A stretch of 64,000 bases of DNA, from contig DAOWFX010000043.1 of NCBI GenBank assembly GCA_030637745.1, forward strand, positions 1-64,000, written 5' to 3'. The stretch comes from JAGLOK01 sp023139005. GTDB lineage: Bacteria > Bacillota > Clostridia > Christensenellales > UMGS416. Positions 25,321 to 33,090 of the stretch are shown one piece after another; within the stretch, counting starts at the first letter, position 1; every line of letters starts with the position of its first letter. The notes below the pieces were generated by a model that was given only the letters and a program-made list of their open reading frames with translations, was not told the DNA's origin and did not search any database. The translations under genes and the position numbers were made by a program.

Positions 25321-25923
25321 ATGAACCCGTATACAGTATTAGAAATTGATGATAATGCAACACAAGAACAAATCAAACAAGCCTATAGAAAGCTTGTGAA
25401 GAAATATCATCCAGATAAATATATTGATAACCCTCTAAGTAAGCTTGCAGATGAAAAAATGAGAGAAATCAATGCTGCATACGACATGCTTACCGGAGAA
25501 GGTGCTAGTGGGAATTATGCTAATCAGGGAACATCCTATAGATCAAGTGGATCAAATACAGGATCTACCGATTTTCAAAAGATTCGTCAAATGATTAATG
25601 CCGGACAATATGATCAAGTTATGACGATACTGGATAATCTATCAAACCGTCCTGCAGAATGGTATTACCTAAAGGGTGCTTGCATGATGGGAAAAGGCTG
25701 GTATGCGCAGGCTCAGAACTTTTATAACATGGCCTATCAAATGGAGCCGAATAACCCGGAATATCAAAAAGCTTCTCAATCCATGTACAACTCAAATCGA
25801 AACTTTAACAATCAAGCAAACGTAGGTGGATCGGATTGTTCGATGTGTAACATATGTTCATGCATGCTCTGCAGTGATTGTTGTTGTGAGTCGCTCGGTG
25901 GCGACTGCATTCCCTGTTGCTAG
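25321..25923 (+). CDS. J-domain protein with cysteine-rich C-terminus
   Basis: A 200-residue protein. Residues 1-60 are a J domain (NPYTVLEIDDNATQEQIKQA, HPD at 30-32, REINAAYDMLTG), which stimulates a DnaK-type ATPase. A Ser/Gly/Asn-rich linker follows, then a TPR-like helix pair (AEWYYLKGACMMGKGWYAQA, AQNFYNMAYQMEPNNPEYQ). The last 30 residues hold about ten cysteines in closely spaced groups (CSMCNICSCMLC, SDCCCESLGG, CIPCC). This tail could bind metal or be lipid-modified, but it is not the DnaJ zinc domain (CxxCxGxG). GAGGAG precedes the ATG. A membrane protein gene begins at the very next base after its stop. Confidence 0.9.
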   Translation: MNPYTVLEIDDNATQEQIKQAYRKLVKKYHPDKYIDNPLSKLADEKMREINAAYDMLTGEGASGNYANQGTSYRSSGSNTGSTDFQKIRQMINAGQYDQVMTILDNLSNRPAEWYYLKGACMMGKGWYAQAQNFYNMAYQMEPNNPEYQKASQSMYNSNRNFNNQANVGGSDCSMCNICSCMLCSDCCCESLGGDCIPCC

Positions 25924-26445
25924 ATGAAAACGCGTGATATAACACTTGCGAGTATGCTCATTGCACTTCAAGTTCTAACACTTTTAATCATCTACGTAAT
26001 TCCTACGATAAAACTTGCTTTACTTTTTGCTGTATCGCTATACTCAGGCATTTTATTACGAATCGGTATTAAGAAGAACACAATCATCATTTCATACATT
26101 GCATCTTGTGCATTGATTATATTCTTGATTCGCATTGTTGACGTTTCAATACTTTTTATCATTTTCTTTGGGATCTATGGACTCGTACATGAGTCAACTA
26201 AGCACTATAGCATATTAAAAAAACAACTTGTTAGATGGGGATGTTTTTTTATATCAGCTGCCTTATTATACTTTGCAGTGACTTATATAATATCTATAGA
26301 GATAGTCTATGCATTGTGGATCTATGCATTGATTTGCATTGCCACATTTGTTGCAATGCAGATACTCTATGAAATCTGTGTCAGAGAGTTAATAAGAATA
26401 ACAAGAATCAAGTATATTGACGAGAAGATCGTATTTAAAAGATAG
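25924..26445 (+). CDS. multi-pass membrane protein next to the J-domain gene
   Basis: A 173-residue integral membrane protein with about five helices, ending in a basic cytoplasmic tail (ELIRITRIKYIDEKIVFKR). Its N-terminus (MKTRDITLASMLIALQVLTLLIIYVIPTIKLA) resembles the start of ECF-type substrate components or small permease-like proteins, but no ligand motif is recognised. The ATG abuts the stop of the J-domain gene (TAGATG), so it is the third gene of a DUF5685 / J-domain / membrane operon. Confidence 0.8.
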   Translation: MKTRDITLASMLIALQVLTLLIIYVIPTIKLALLFAVSLYSGILLRIGIKKNTIIISYIASCALIIFLIRIVDVSILFIIFFGIYGLVHESTKHYSILKKQLVRWGCFFISAALLYFAVTYIISIEIVYALWIYALICIATFVAMQILYEICVRELIRITRIKYIDEKIVFKR

Positions 26446-26527
26446 TTTTAATAAACATATAACTTGTATATGCAGACATTAGGATGTATGATTATTACAT
26501 GGAATTATTTTATTTTAGGAGGAAATT

Positions 26528-26998
26528 ATGAACGGATATTATGGTGGACTTTTAGCAATCGGACTTTTCGGTGGATTTCTTGTATTCTTACTTGGAGCTG
26601 CTGCATATGTACTCACTGCAATCGGACTGTACAAAATGGCACAAAACCAGAACCTCGAAAACCCTTGGTTGGCGTGGATTCCCATCGCACAGTTTTATGT
26701 GGTAGGTGCATTGATTAAGGAAATTAAACTCGGATCAACAACCATCCCACGCATGGAGCTTGTGCTTCCCTTGGGCGCACTTGCAGTAGCTGTTTTGAGC
26801 TGGATACCATTTATTGGCACATTGGTTGCTTTGGCATACTATGCATTGATGGTCTACTCACTGTATCTATTGTTCAAGCTCTATGTACCAAATGAAGCAG
26901 TATTGTATACCATACTTAGCGCATTGGGACTATTTGCAATCTTCATTTTTATTATCAGAGATAAAGATCAAGTAGTAGTAGAAGCACCCCAGGAATAG
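26528..26998 (+). CDS. four-helix membrane protein (first of two paralogues)
   Basis: A 156-residue membrane protein with about four helices. Conserved with the next gene are AIGLYKMAQNQNLENPWLAWIPI, which includes an N/D-x-W-L-A-W-I-P motif, and the C-terminal YVPNEAVLYTILSALGLFAIFIFIIRDK. Function unknown; such WLAWIP proteins are common in Firmicutes and are often in tandem. AGGAGGAAATT precedes the ATG. A terminator separates it from the paralogue. Confidence 0.8.
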   Translation: MNGYYGGLLAIGLFGGFLVFLLGAAAYVLTAIGLYKMAQNQNLENPWLAWIPIAQFYVVGALIKEIKLGSTTIPRMELVLPLGALAVAVLSWIPFIGTLVALAYYALMVYSLYLLFKLYVPNEAVLYTILSALGLFAIFIFIIRDKDQVVVEAPQE

Positions 26999-27012
26999 CA
27001 AAGCAAATAAAG

Positions 27013-27045
27013 TGCCCTAGGAGAATATCCTTTTAGGGCATTTTT
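27013..27045 (+). terminator. intrinsic terminator between the membrane-protein paralogues
   Basis: TGCCCTA/TAGGGCA arms (27013-27019, 27034-27040), with an inner GGA/TCC helix and a small bulge, then TTTTT. Confidence 0.8.
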
Positions 27046-27076
27046 AATTACCTTAATGAATATTTTGGAGGTTTCA

Positions 27077-27631
27077 ATGGATAACACTTTTTTAGTTGGA
27101 TTTGTAGCGGTGATGATAGTTGTATTGTTTTTTGTTTTCGCCATTTCTTTAGTAATTTATATCCTACACTCTATTGGGCTTTACCGCCTTGCAAAAAATA
27201 AAGGCATGGATAATGCTTGGCTTGCATGGATTCCTATTGGAAACTATTATATTTTGGGAGCAGTTTCAAAACAATCTGCATATATGAAGAACAAGGTTCC
27301 AAAAGTTGAAGTTATATTACCTATCGTGGGAGCAGTATATGTGGCGCTGTCTTTTGTTCCTGCAATCTTAAATACAATAAATTCTTTTTCAGGCTATTCA
27401 TATAATAATTTATTGGGTATGGGAATATCAACATTACTAATAACTTTTCTTGGCTTATGCTTTACTGCGTTTATAACGTTTGTATATTATCATATATACA
27501 AAACATATGAGCCGAACAATGCAGTACTGTATACAATACTCAGTGTGTTTAGTCTTTCATTTATATTCATATTTGTGATACGCAACAAACAACCTGTATT
27601 GCCTATTGAAGGCGAATTAATTCAACAATAA
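27077..27631 (+). CDS. membrane protein, paralogue of the upstream gene
   Basis: A 184-residue membrane protein with about four helices. It shares SIGLYRLAKNKGMDNAWLAWIPIGNYYILGAV and YEPNNAVLYTILSVFSLSFIFIFVIRNKQ with the preceding gene, so the pair arose by duplication. I set the start at ATG 27077, preceded by TTGGAGG at five bases; an in-frame ATG at 27056 has no ribosome binding site. Function unknown. Confidence 0.8.
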   Translation: MDNTFLVGFVAVMIVVLFFVFAISLVIYILHSIGLYRLAKNKGMDNAWLAWIPIGNYYILGAVSKQSAYMKNKVPKVEVILPIVGAVYVALSFVPAILNTINSFSGYSYNNLLGMGISTLLITFLGLCFTAFITFVYYHIYKTYEPNNAVLYTILSVFSLSFIFIFVIRNKQPVLPIEGELIQQ

Positions 27632-27634
27632 GTA

Positions 27635-27654
27635 AAGCCCCCATACAGGGGCTT
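27635..27654. terminator. weak terminator-like hairpin between convergent genes
   Basis: AAGCCCC/GGGGCTT around CATACA. T tracts on both sides are poor, so efficiency is doubtful. Confidence 0.45.
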
Positions 27655-27658
27655 ATGT

Positions 27659-29356
27659 CTATATCTTTTCTCTTTCGTACAGTTTCTTAAATAGGATATC
27701 TTTATTGAGCAACTGTTTCATTGTTCCGGTATCTCGAAGATGACCATTATCAAGCAATAATATCTGATCAAACATATATGTAGTATGTACTTTATGTGTA
27801 ACTGCAATCACAGTAGAGTCTGAGAGTGTATTAAGCACATTTTTCAAAATTATACTCTCGTTGATATTGTCTATTGCACTGGTTGCCTCATCAACTATTA
27901 CGATTTTTGGTTGAGAGATTATAATTCTTGCAAGTGCCAGACGTTGCTTTTCGCCTCCTGAAAGCATACTTCCTTTTTCACCTATTGGCTCATCCAATTT
28001 GCTCTTCTTTGATTTTATTTGATCATATAGATTTACGTCTTTTAAAGCAGACCAAAGAACTTGATCATCTACTTTTTTATCAAAGACAAGGTTCTCTCTG
28101 ATTGTACCGTCGAATATAGCAGGATCTTGTGATAGATATGCGATATGCTTGTAATACGTGTTTAGGTTCATTTTGGTCAAGTCCTGATGATCGATGAATA
28201 TTTTTCCGCTATTTGCTTTTAATAAACCGGATATCAATCCCAGAATTGTGGTTTTCCCCACGCCACTTTGTCCGACAATAGCGTACGCTTTCCCATTTTC
28301 AAACATAAATGACATATTATCTAGTACAACATTTTGTCCATATTGAAAGGATAGATTCTCTAAAGATATATTTCCTTCTTTGATGGTAGCTACCTCTCCG
28401 GTTCCTATCATCTCATCATCAGGTTGATCTATCGGGTTTTCATATCTTTTAAAAGCAATTTTATTCAAGGTGTAATCAATATATACAACATTAAAGATTG
28501 CAATCGGTGTGTATACCCTGTCTATAAGCGTTACTAAGGCGACAATAATACCGATACTTGAAGTGCCTGCGATGATCTGGTTTATTCCTATAAAAATTGC
28601 AATTATTTTTATTATTGCAACAATAAATGCAAATGAAGTGAAGAACATTTCATGTGTCATTAATATTTTGGTTTTGGACTTCACAATCCTGATAGAGGTA
28701 TCTTCACATTCTTTGATTTCTGTTTTATATTTTCTGTTGATTCTAAAAACTACCATTTCCATAAAGGCGCGTACTAACTTAGATGTGAATTTTTCTTCAT
28801 TCATGAGAGTAGAATTCTTCACCAAGTAAAGCTTTTTGAGAAGAATTTTAGTTATCAGAAAAACAAACCCATAGCTTATTGCAATAGCGACCATGATTTT
28901 AAAGTCATATATTCCTATTAAAACCATAGAAACTAACACACCGGGGATTATATTCCTAAAAACATTCAAATAGAAACTGAATAATATTTTTCTACCTGCA
29001 TCAACACCATTTTCGACGAGTTGTATGATTTCACCGGTTCCGTACTGCTTGTATTGCAGAAAATCTATCTTGGATATCTTTTTTAGCGCGTTTAGCTTTA
29101 GTTGATAATAAAAACTATTGTTCAAGATGCTACTTGGATAGTTCTCAATATAGCCTAGTATATATTCTAGTATTTGCAAAAGACCAAACATACATAGATA
29201 TCTCATGGCGTTTGATATATCCCCTGTCTTTCCAAGAGAATCAATGAGTTGTTGAAAACAAACGACCACCAAAGCTGATATGATAGTTTGTACTAGACCG
29301 TTTACTAGATATAAAGTCACCATCTTTTTATATTTTGTTATACATTCTTTTAACAT
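27659..29356 (-). CDS. ABC exporter, fused permease and ATPase (half transporter)
   Basis: A 565-residue half transporter: residues 1 to about 310 hold six membrane helices with the FLQYKQYGTGEIIQLVENGV coupling region, and the C-terminal part is a complete ATPase: Walker A GQSGVGKT (about 365), Q loop YLSQDPAIFDGTIRENL, signature LSGGEKQRLALARII, Walker B KIVIVDEATSAID, and H loop VIAVTHK. It probably works as a homodimer that exports peptides, lipids or drugs, since no second half is adjacent. AGGAGGAAAT precedes the ATG. The gene lies behind a 230-base leader that contains a short peptide ORF, stems and an intrinsic terminator, so expression is likely set by attenuation. Confidence 0.93.
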   Translation of the reverse strand: MLKECITKYKKMVTLYLVNGLVQTIISALVVVCFQQLIDSLGKTGDISNAMRYLCMFGLLQILEYILGYIENYPSSILNNSFYYQLKLNALKKISKIDFLQYKQYGTGEIIQLVENGVDAGRKILFSFYLNVFRNIIPGVLVSMVLIGIYDFKIMVAIAISYGFVFLITKILLKKLYLVKNSTLMNEEKFTSKLVRAFMEMVVFRINRKYKTEIKECEDTSIRIVKSKTKILMTHEMFFTSFAFIVAIIKIIAIFIGINQIIAGTSSIGIIVALVTLIDRVYTPIAIFNVVYIDYTLNKIAFKRYENPIDQPDDEMIGTGEVATIKEGNISLENLSFQYGQNVVLDNMSFMFENGKAYAIVGQSGVGKTTILGLISGLLKANSGKIFIDHQDLTKMNLNTYYKHIAYLSQDPAIFDGTIRENLVFDKKVDDQVLWSALKDVNLYDQIKSKKSKLDEPIGEKGSMLSGGEKQRLALARIIISQPKIVIVDEATSAIDNINESIILKNVLNTLSDSTVIAVTHKVHTTYMFDQILLLDNGHLRDTGTMKQLLNKDILFKKLYEREKI

Positions 29357-29375
29357 ATTTCCTCCTATTATACGT

Positions 29376-29408
29376 AATTAAAAACACTGCCAAACTAATA
29401 CGGCAGTG
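29376..29408 (-). terminator. leader terminator upstream of the ABC exporter
   Basis: On the minus strand CACTGCC (29408-29402) pairs with GGCAGTG (29391-29385) across a 10-base loop and runs into TTTTTAATT. It lies between the exporter's promoter and its start codon, so it must be bypassed for expression. Confidence 0.8.
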
Positions 29409-29454
29409 CTTTGTACACAAATAAGAGCTAAAATTAGCCCGTCAATTACTTATA

Positions 29455-29470
29455 CAAACCAAATGGTTTG
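29455..29470 (-). other. small hairpin in the exporter leader
   Basis: CAAACC/GGTTTG around a four-base loop, between the leader stem at 29488-29530 and the terminator. Confidence 0.45.
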
Positions 29471-29487
29471 ATGGCAATATGACTTTC

Positions 29488-29530
29488 TTCCCGTTTATAG
29501 TTTGCCTTAATTTTGAAAGATAAACGGGAA
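29488..29530 (-). promoter_or_regulatory. leader stem overlapping the leader peptide ORF
   Basis: A perfect 11-bp inverted repeat (arms 29520-29530 and 29488-29498). The 5' arm consists of the TTC CCG TTT AT codons of the leader peptide and the peptide's stop codon lies in the loop, so a ribosome paused on the peptide would open this stem. Confidence 0.6.
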
Positions 29531-29563
29531 ATTACGTCGACGCATCATCCTAAGAAACAACAT
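29507..29563 (-). CDS. 18-residue leader peptide of the ABC exporter
   Basis: MLFLRMMRRRNFPFIFQN followed by TAA. A strong ribosome binding site AAGGAG lies eight bases before the ATG, and the promoter's predicted start is only about 20 bases upstream. The peptide has an Arg cluster (RMMRRR) and a Phe/Pro stretch, either of which could slow the ribosome under stress or in the presence of an antibiotic. Its last codons form the 5' arm of a stem and a terminator follows about 100 bases later. The layout equals that of leader peptides such as BmrB of Bacillus subtilis, which governs an ABC drug exporter. The role is inferred; the sequence itself is unlike BmrB. Confidence 0.6.
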   Translation of the reverse strand: MLFLRMMRRRNFPFIFQN

Positions 29564-29587
29564 TATGGAACTCCTTACATAATATAC

Positions 29588-29616
29588 ATTTTAGTACAAT
29601 CTTCATCTTATATCAA
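29588..29616 (-). promoter_or_regulatory. sigma-A promoter of the exporter leader
   Basis: Minus strand TTGATA (29616-29611), 17-bp spacer, TAAAAT (29593-29588). Confidence 0.7.
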
Positions 29617-29720
29617 CACTTTCTTGATAAAGTTTTATTAGCTAGTGATACATTTGATACCAATAAATTGATAGATAACAAAGGATGTACAGTACTCGTT
29701 AATATGGAAATATGTTTCAG

Positions 29721-29749
29721 TAGACAGGTATTTTGCATCATGATAAAAT
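29721..29749 (+). promoter_or_regulatory. sigma-A promoter of the VanZ-like gene, leaderless arrangement
   Basis: TAGACA (29721-29726), 17-bp spacer, TAAAAT (29744-29749), six bases, ATG at 29756. Confidence 0.6.
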
Positions 29750-29755
29750 GCATAT

Positions 29756-30319
29756 ATGATCAAAGTAAACTTCTCAGACTCGTTTTTGCTCGTACTTGCA
29801 ATAGTCTCCACTATTGCATTATTTGTAGCCGTAAGAAAGTCGAATATCAAAAAACCGATTGTTATAACTGTTAGTATTACATATTTGATAATAATGCTGT
29901 TACTTACTTTACAGCCATTATTTATATCCTCATACCGCATTTCATGGGATGAAATAAGACTATATGGCTTGCCAGCGAACTTAAAACCTTTTTCGCTGAT
30001 AGCACAACAATGGCAGAACGTTCTTGCTGGGCAACAGGGTGCGTTCCGGCAGTTTTTTGGAAACATTATCATGTTCATCCCTGTTGGAATTTTGATGCCA
30101 TTGCTATTTAAGAAAACGCAACGCTTTTGGCGAGCCCTTCTTGGAGCGTTTTTGTTTACTTTTACGATAGAAGCGTTACAGCTCATATTGTGCATAGCAG
30201 GAATGTGTTTAAGAGAGTTTGATGTGGATGATTTGATACTCAACACTTTGGGTGCTATGTTGGGTCATGGAATCTATAAGATACTTTTTCATCATAGAAA
30301 AGCCAAAGTTGCTTTATGA
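29756..30319 (+). CDS. VanZ-like membrane protein
   Basis: A 187-residue membrane protein of the VanZ family with about five helices. Family marks are QFFGNIIMFIPVGILMPLL, ALLGAFLFTFTIEALQLIL and REFDVDDLILNTLGAMLGHGIY. VanZ of Tn1546 gives low-level teicoplanin resistance, but chromosomal relatives are widespread and their role is unsettled. No other van gene is present. It has no Shine-Dalgarno and its ATG is at the predicted transcription start, so it is probably leaderless. The 3' end overlaps the convergent glycosyltransferase gene by six bases. A 202-codon open frame on the other strand is rejected because it shows no protein-like features. Confidence 0.87.
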   Translation: MIKVNFSDSFLLVLAIVSTIALFVAVRKSNIKKPIVITVSITYLIIMLLLTLQPLFISSYRISWDEIRLYGLPANLKPFSLIAQQWQNVLAGQQGAFRQFFGNIIMFIPVGILMPLLFKKTQRFWRALLGAFLFTFTIEALQLILCIAGMCLREFDVDDLILNTLGAMLGHGIYKILFHHRKAKVAL

Positions 30320-31516
30320 TAGGTGTTTTTTAATAAAATCTGTAATTTTCCTTGCTTGTTGAATATTCGACTTGTGCTCCAATACAAAGGTACGTGCATT
30401 TTCGCCCATTAGATTTCGATCATTTTCATTCAATCCCATAATATGAATCAGAGAATTCTTAAAGCCTTCTTTTGTCTCGTCCTCTGCAATATATACATAC
30501 TCAAGATATTCTTTTGGCATACCCGGAAGATTGCATGTTAATATGGGTGTACCGGACGCCATGTACTCCAAGTTTTTGCTTGGAAAAGAGTATTTTGTGA
30601 ATTCCTCATTTGAAGGTCTGGGGTTTACTAATAAAGTTGCGCGCAATTCATGCTCTATGATTTCTTTGTTGGGCACTACACCGAAGAACTTCACTGTATC
30701 ATTATTCAATTGGTCAAAGCAATCATTCATTTCACCGCTACCATATACCCATAATTCACAATTTTTTAATTCTGCTGACAAGAAACCTTCTACCAAATCG
30801 AGCACGCCGTATTTTTCAAATAATGCACCAGCGTACAAAATAATATTTGGCTCATATTTACTTTGTACGTCGCCTGCAATATCATTCATATCATTATCAA
30901 CCATGCCTTCAATTACGATAGAGGGCTTGTTGTATGGATTGATAATATCATTCATCGCACTCGTAAGCAGCATATATAGGTCGTACTGTATCATTTTTTC
31001 ATAAGTTGATTTAGAGTAGATGCGATATAGGCGCTCTTTGATACCGGTTGTATTTTGATTGAAGTTTATAAGCTGTGGGATGTCTGTGACGACTGCCATG
31101 CATTGAATATCATATTTTTCAGAAAGCTTTAATGCAATCGATGATAGGGTTGGAGACAGTGCATAACATATAATAATTCTGTCTTTGCCTTTTGTGCTTT
31201 TAACCCATTCTTTGATTTTCTTTTTTGCATTACGTTTTACACAAAGCTGCTTGATAATTGGAAAGTTTATAAATCCAACATAGTTATATTCAACATTGTC
31301 CTCTTCATCATGTGCATTGGGAAAAGCTTTTTGACTGCATGTTGCACGTGAAACAGGAACGACGGAGACAGCAGTTACATGACAGTAAGCACTCAACCCA
31401 CGCAACAGCATATTGTTAAACTTTTGCACTTGCTGTCCAGGCTTTATACTACATATTTCATAAATCTCTGTAAAATACTTTTGTGAGGTTGTATTGGATA
31501 TATAGAGTATCTCCAT
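30314..31516 (-). CDS. glycosyltransferase, family GT4-like
   Basis: A 400-residue retaining glycosyltransferase of GT-B fold. The N-terminal half has LYISNTTSQKYF and the Rossmann-like YNYVGFINFPIIKQLC; the C-terminal half has IILYAGALFEKYGVLDLVEGF, LWVYGSGEMND, VKFFGVVPNKEI and the donor-site NPRPSNEEFTKYSFPSKNLEYMASGTPIL, which includes the E-x7-E-like segment of GT4. The sugar donor is unknown. GGAGGG lies nine bases before the ATG, which overlaps the flippase stop codon (TAATG). It is the last gene of a polysaccharide operon. Confidence 0.88.
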   Translation of the reverse strand: MEILYISNTTSQKYFTEIYEICSIKPGQQVQKFNNMLLRGLSAYCHVTAVSVVPVSRATCSQKAFPNAHDEEDNVEYNYVGFINFPIIKQLCVKRNAKKKIKEWVKSTKGKDRIIICYALSPTLSSIALKLSEKYDIQCMAVVTDIPQLINFNQNTTGIKERLYRIYSKSTYEKMIQYDLYMLLTSAMNDIINPYNKPSIVIEGMVDNDMNDIAGDVQSKYEPNIILYAGALFEKYGVLDLVEGFLSAELKNCELWVYGSGEMNDCFDQLNNDTVKFFGVVPNKEIIEHELRATLLVNPRPSNEEFTKYSFPSKNLEYMASGTPILTCNLPGMPKEYLEYVYIAEDETKEGFKNSLIHIMGLNENDRNLMGENARTFVLEHKSNIQQARKITDFIKKHLS

Positions 31517-33090
31517 TATGCAGTATCCCTCCTTGTAATCTTATGCACCATCTTCTTGATCATGCCTTTTTCATAGGAGTTCATTCCCATAAACCACATC
31601 AAAACAAAATAGATAATGGCATACAGTAGACAACATAGAATTAGGTTCCACCAGCTATTTTGGACCATAAGATATCTTGCGATTAAGTATCCAAATCCTG
31701 ATGAAATTATGATGGGACCCAATAGTTTAAAGACACAATCTTTAAAGAATCTCTTTATCTTCAAACCAATGACCCTTGAATAGTAAATGTTGATAATAAA
31801 GCCATTTCCGATGGTGAGTGCTATCGCTGTTGCAATGCTTGCACCGATGATGCCAAATTGCTTCACTAAGAATATGGTGAGACCGATGTTTAAAACTGCA
31901 ATTATGAAGTATATCGTTGAACGAAATTTATGCTTGTTTTTAGCGACCAGTATAGATATTCCGGTATTCTGAATAAGAGGAAGAGTTAATGGTATCATAA
32001 TTATTACACCAATATAATACATATTAAGCAAGTTTGCAGTCATGTAAGCATCTCTGCCGCCGATCCAGTTTTGTAGTAAATTTTGCCCGAAGAGAATGTA
32101 TCCAGACAATATTACACCTAAAACTAGTAGTTGAATTCTACCTACTTTTATCATCAAATCAGTCAACTCGTCACCCGTTGCTTTGCCTACTACCATTTTT
32201 GTTATACGAGGTAGGAAGACTTCTGACAAAGAGGTTGAAAAACGCATAAAGATTATAACAAGGCGCATAACTAAACCAACAACATATGCAGCTGCAAATC
32301 CTATCATACCAGCTATAATCACTTGATCTACTTTCCAGAAAATTTGATCATATACCATAGTGAGAAAAATCGGCAAAGAAAAGATCATTAATTCTTTTAC
32401 TAACTTCGAATCATAATGTTCTAAAGTTATTTTTTGTTTTTGTACAAGCAGGACATATAGCATATTAATAAGTAGCATACAAATGTTTAAGATGGTATCA
32501 ATAATCGCTATAGTAATTACACCATATTGCAGACTGATGAATATGAGAATAAAGATAAATCGTAATACAACTCTAAGAATATTGAGCATTCGGGGGATAG
32601 TGAACTTTTCATATCCGTTCATTACAGCACCGAAGGAGCGTAATGGAAGCGATAATGCGATATTTGCAACCAATATTATAAGCATTGTTTTAGCTGTCTC
32701 AATATTTTCAGGAGTTATGTTTTGTGTTTCTTGGAGTTTTCCTTGAATTTGCGCAATTACAGATAAATTTGACCAAATGATATACCCAAAAATAAATACA
32801 ATTATCGCAAGCACACTGTACAATATTAGACTATGTGCAATTAAGTTTTGAATCTTGTCTTCTCTTTTTTCTGCCCTATATTTTGATATGTATCGTGTGA
32901 TTGTGGAGTTTACACCAAAGTCCAACACCATCATATATCCTGCGATTGCACCAATGGTTTCGTAGATACCCATTTCTGATGAACCTAATCTTAGCAGGAA
33001 TGGTGCTAGAATTAACCCTAAAGCATTTGCTACTAAAGTGAGCACATATGAAAGGCTTACACCCATTTTTAATTGACTCTTACTACTCAA
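31516..33090 (-). CDS. oligosaccharide flippase (Wzx/MOP superfamily)
   Basis: A 524-residue transporter with 12-14 membrane helices (for example VLTLVANALGLILAPFLLRLGSSEMGIYE, TITRYISKYRA, WKVDQVIIAG), typical of polysaccharide-synthesis flippases, which move undecaprenyl-linked repeat units across the membrane. It starts at TTG 33090: GAGGAG lies six bases upstream and the codon overlaps the stop of the preceding glycosyltransferase (TTGA). It is the central gene of a four-gene surface glycan operon. Confidence 0.9.
   Translation of the reverse strand: MSSKSQLKMGVSLSYVLTLVANALGLILAPFLLRLGSSEMGIYETIGAIAGYMMVLDFGVNSTITRYISKYRAEKREDKIQNLIAHSLILYSVLAIIVFIFGYIIWSNLSVIAQIQGKLQETQNITPENIETAKTMLIILVANIALSLPLRSFGAVMNGYEKFTIPRMLNILRVVLRFIFILIFISLQYGVITIAIIDTILNICMLLINMLYVLLVQKQKITLEHYDSKLVKELMIFSLPIFLTMVYDQIFWKVDQVIIAGMIGFAAAYVVGLVMRLVIIFMRFSTSLSEVFLPRITKMVVGKATGDELTDLMIKVGRIQLLVLGVILSGYILFGQNLLQNWIGGRDAYMTANLLNMYYIGVIIMIPLTLPLIQNTGISILVAKNKHKFRSTIYFIIAVLNIGLTIFLVKQFGIIGASIATAIALTIGNGFIINIYYSRVIGLKIKRFFKDCVFKLLGPIIISSGFGYLIARYLMVQNSWWNLILCCLLYAIIYFVLMWFMGMNSYEKGMIKKMVHKITRRDTA

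Noticed and set aside
29638..30246. 202-codon open frame antisense to the VanZ-like gene
   Set aside because: It lies fully across a gene with clear VanZ motifs and has no ribosome binding site or recognisable domain; the composition is that of a shadow frame.
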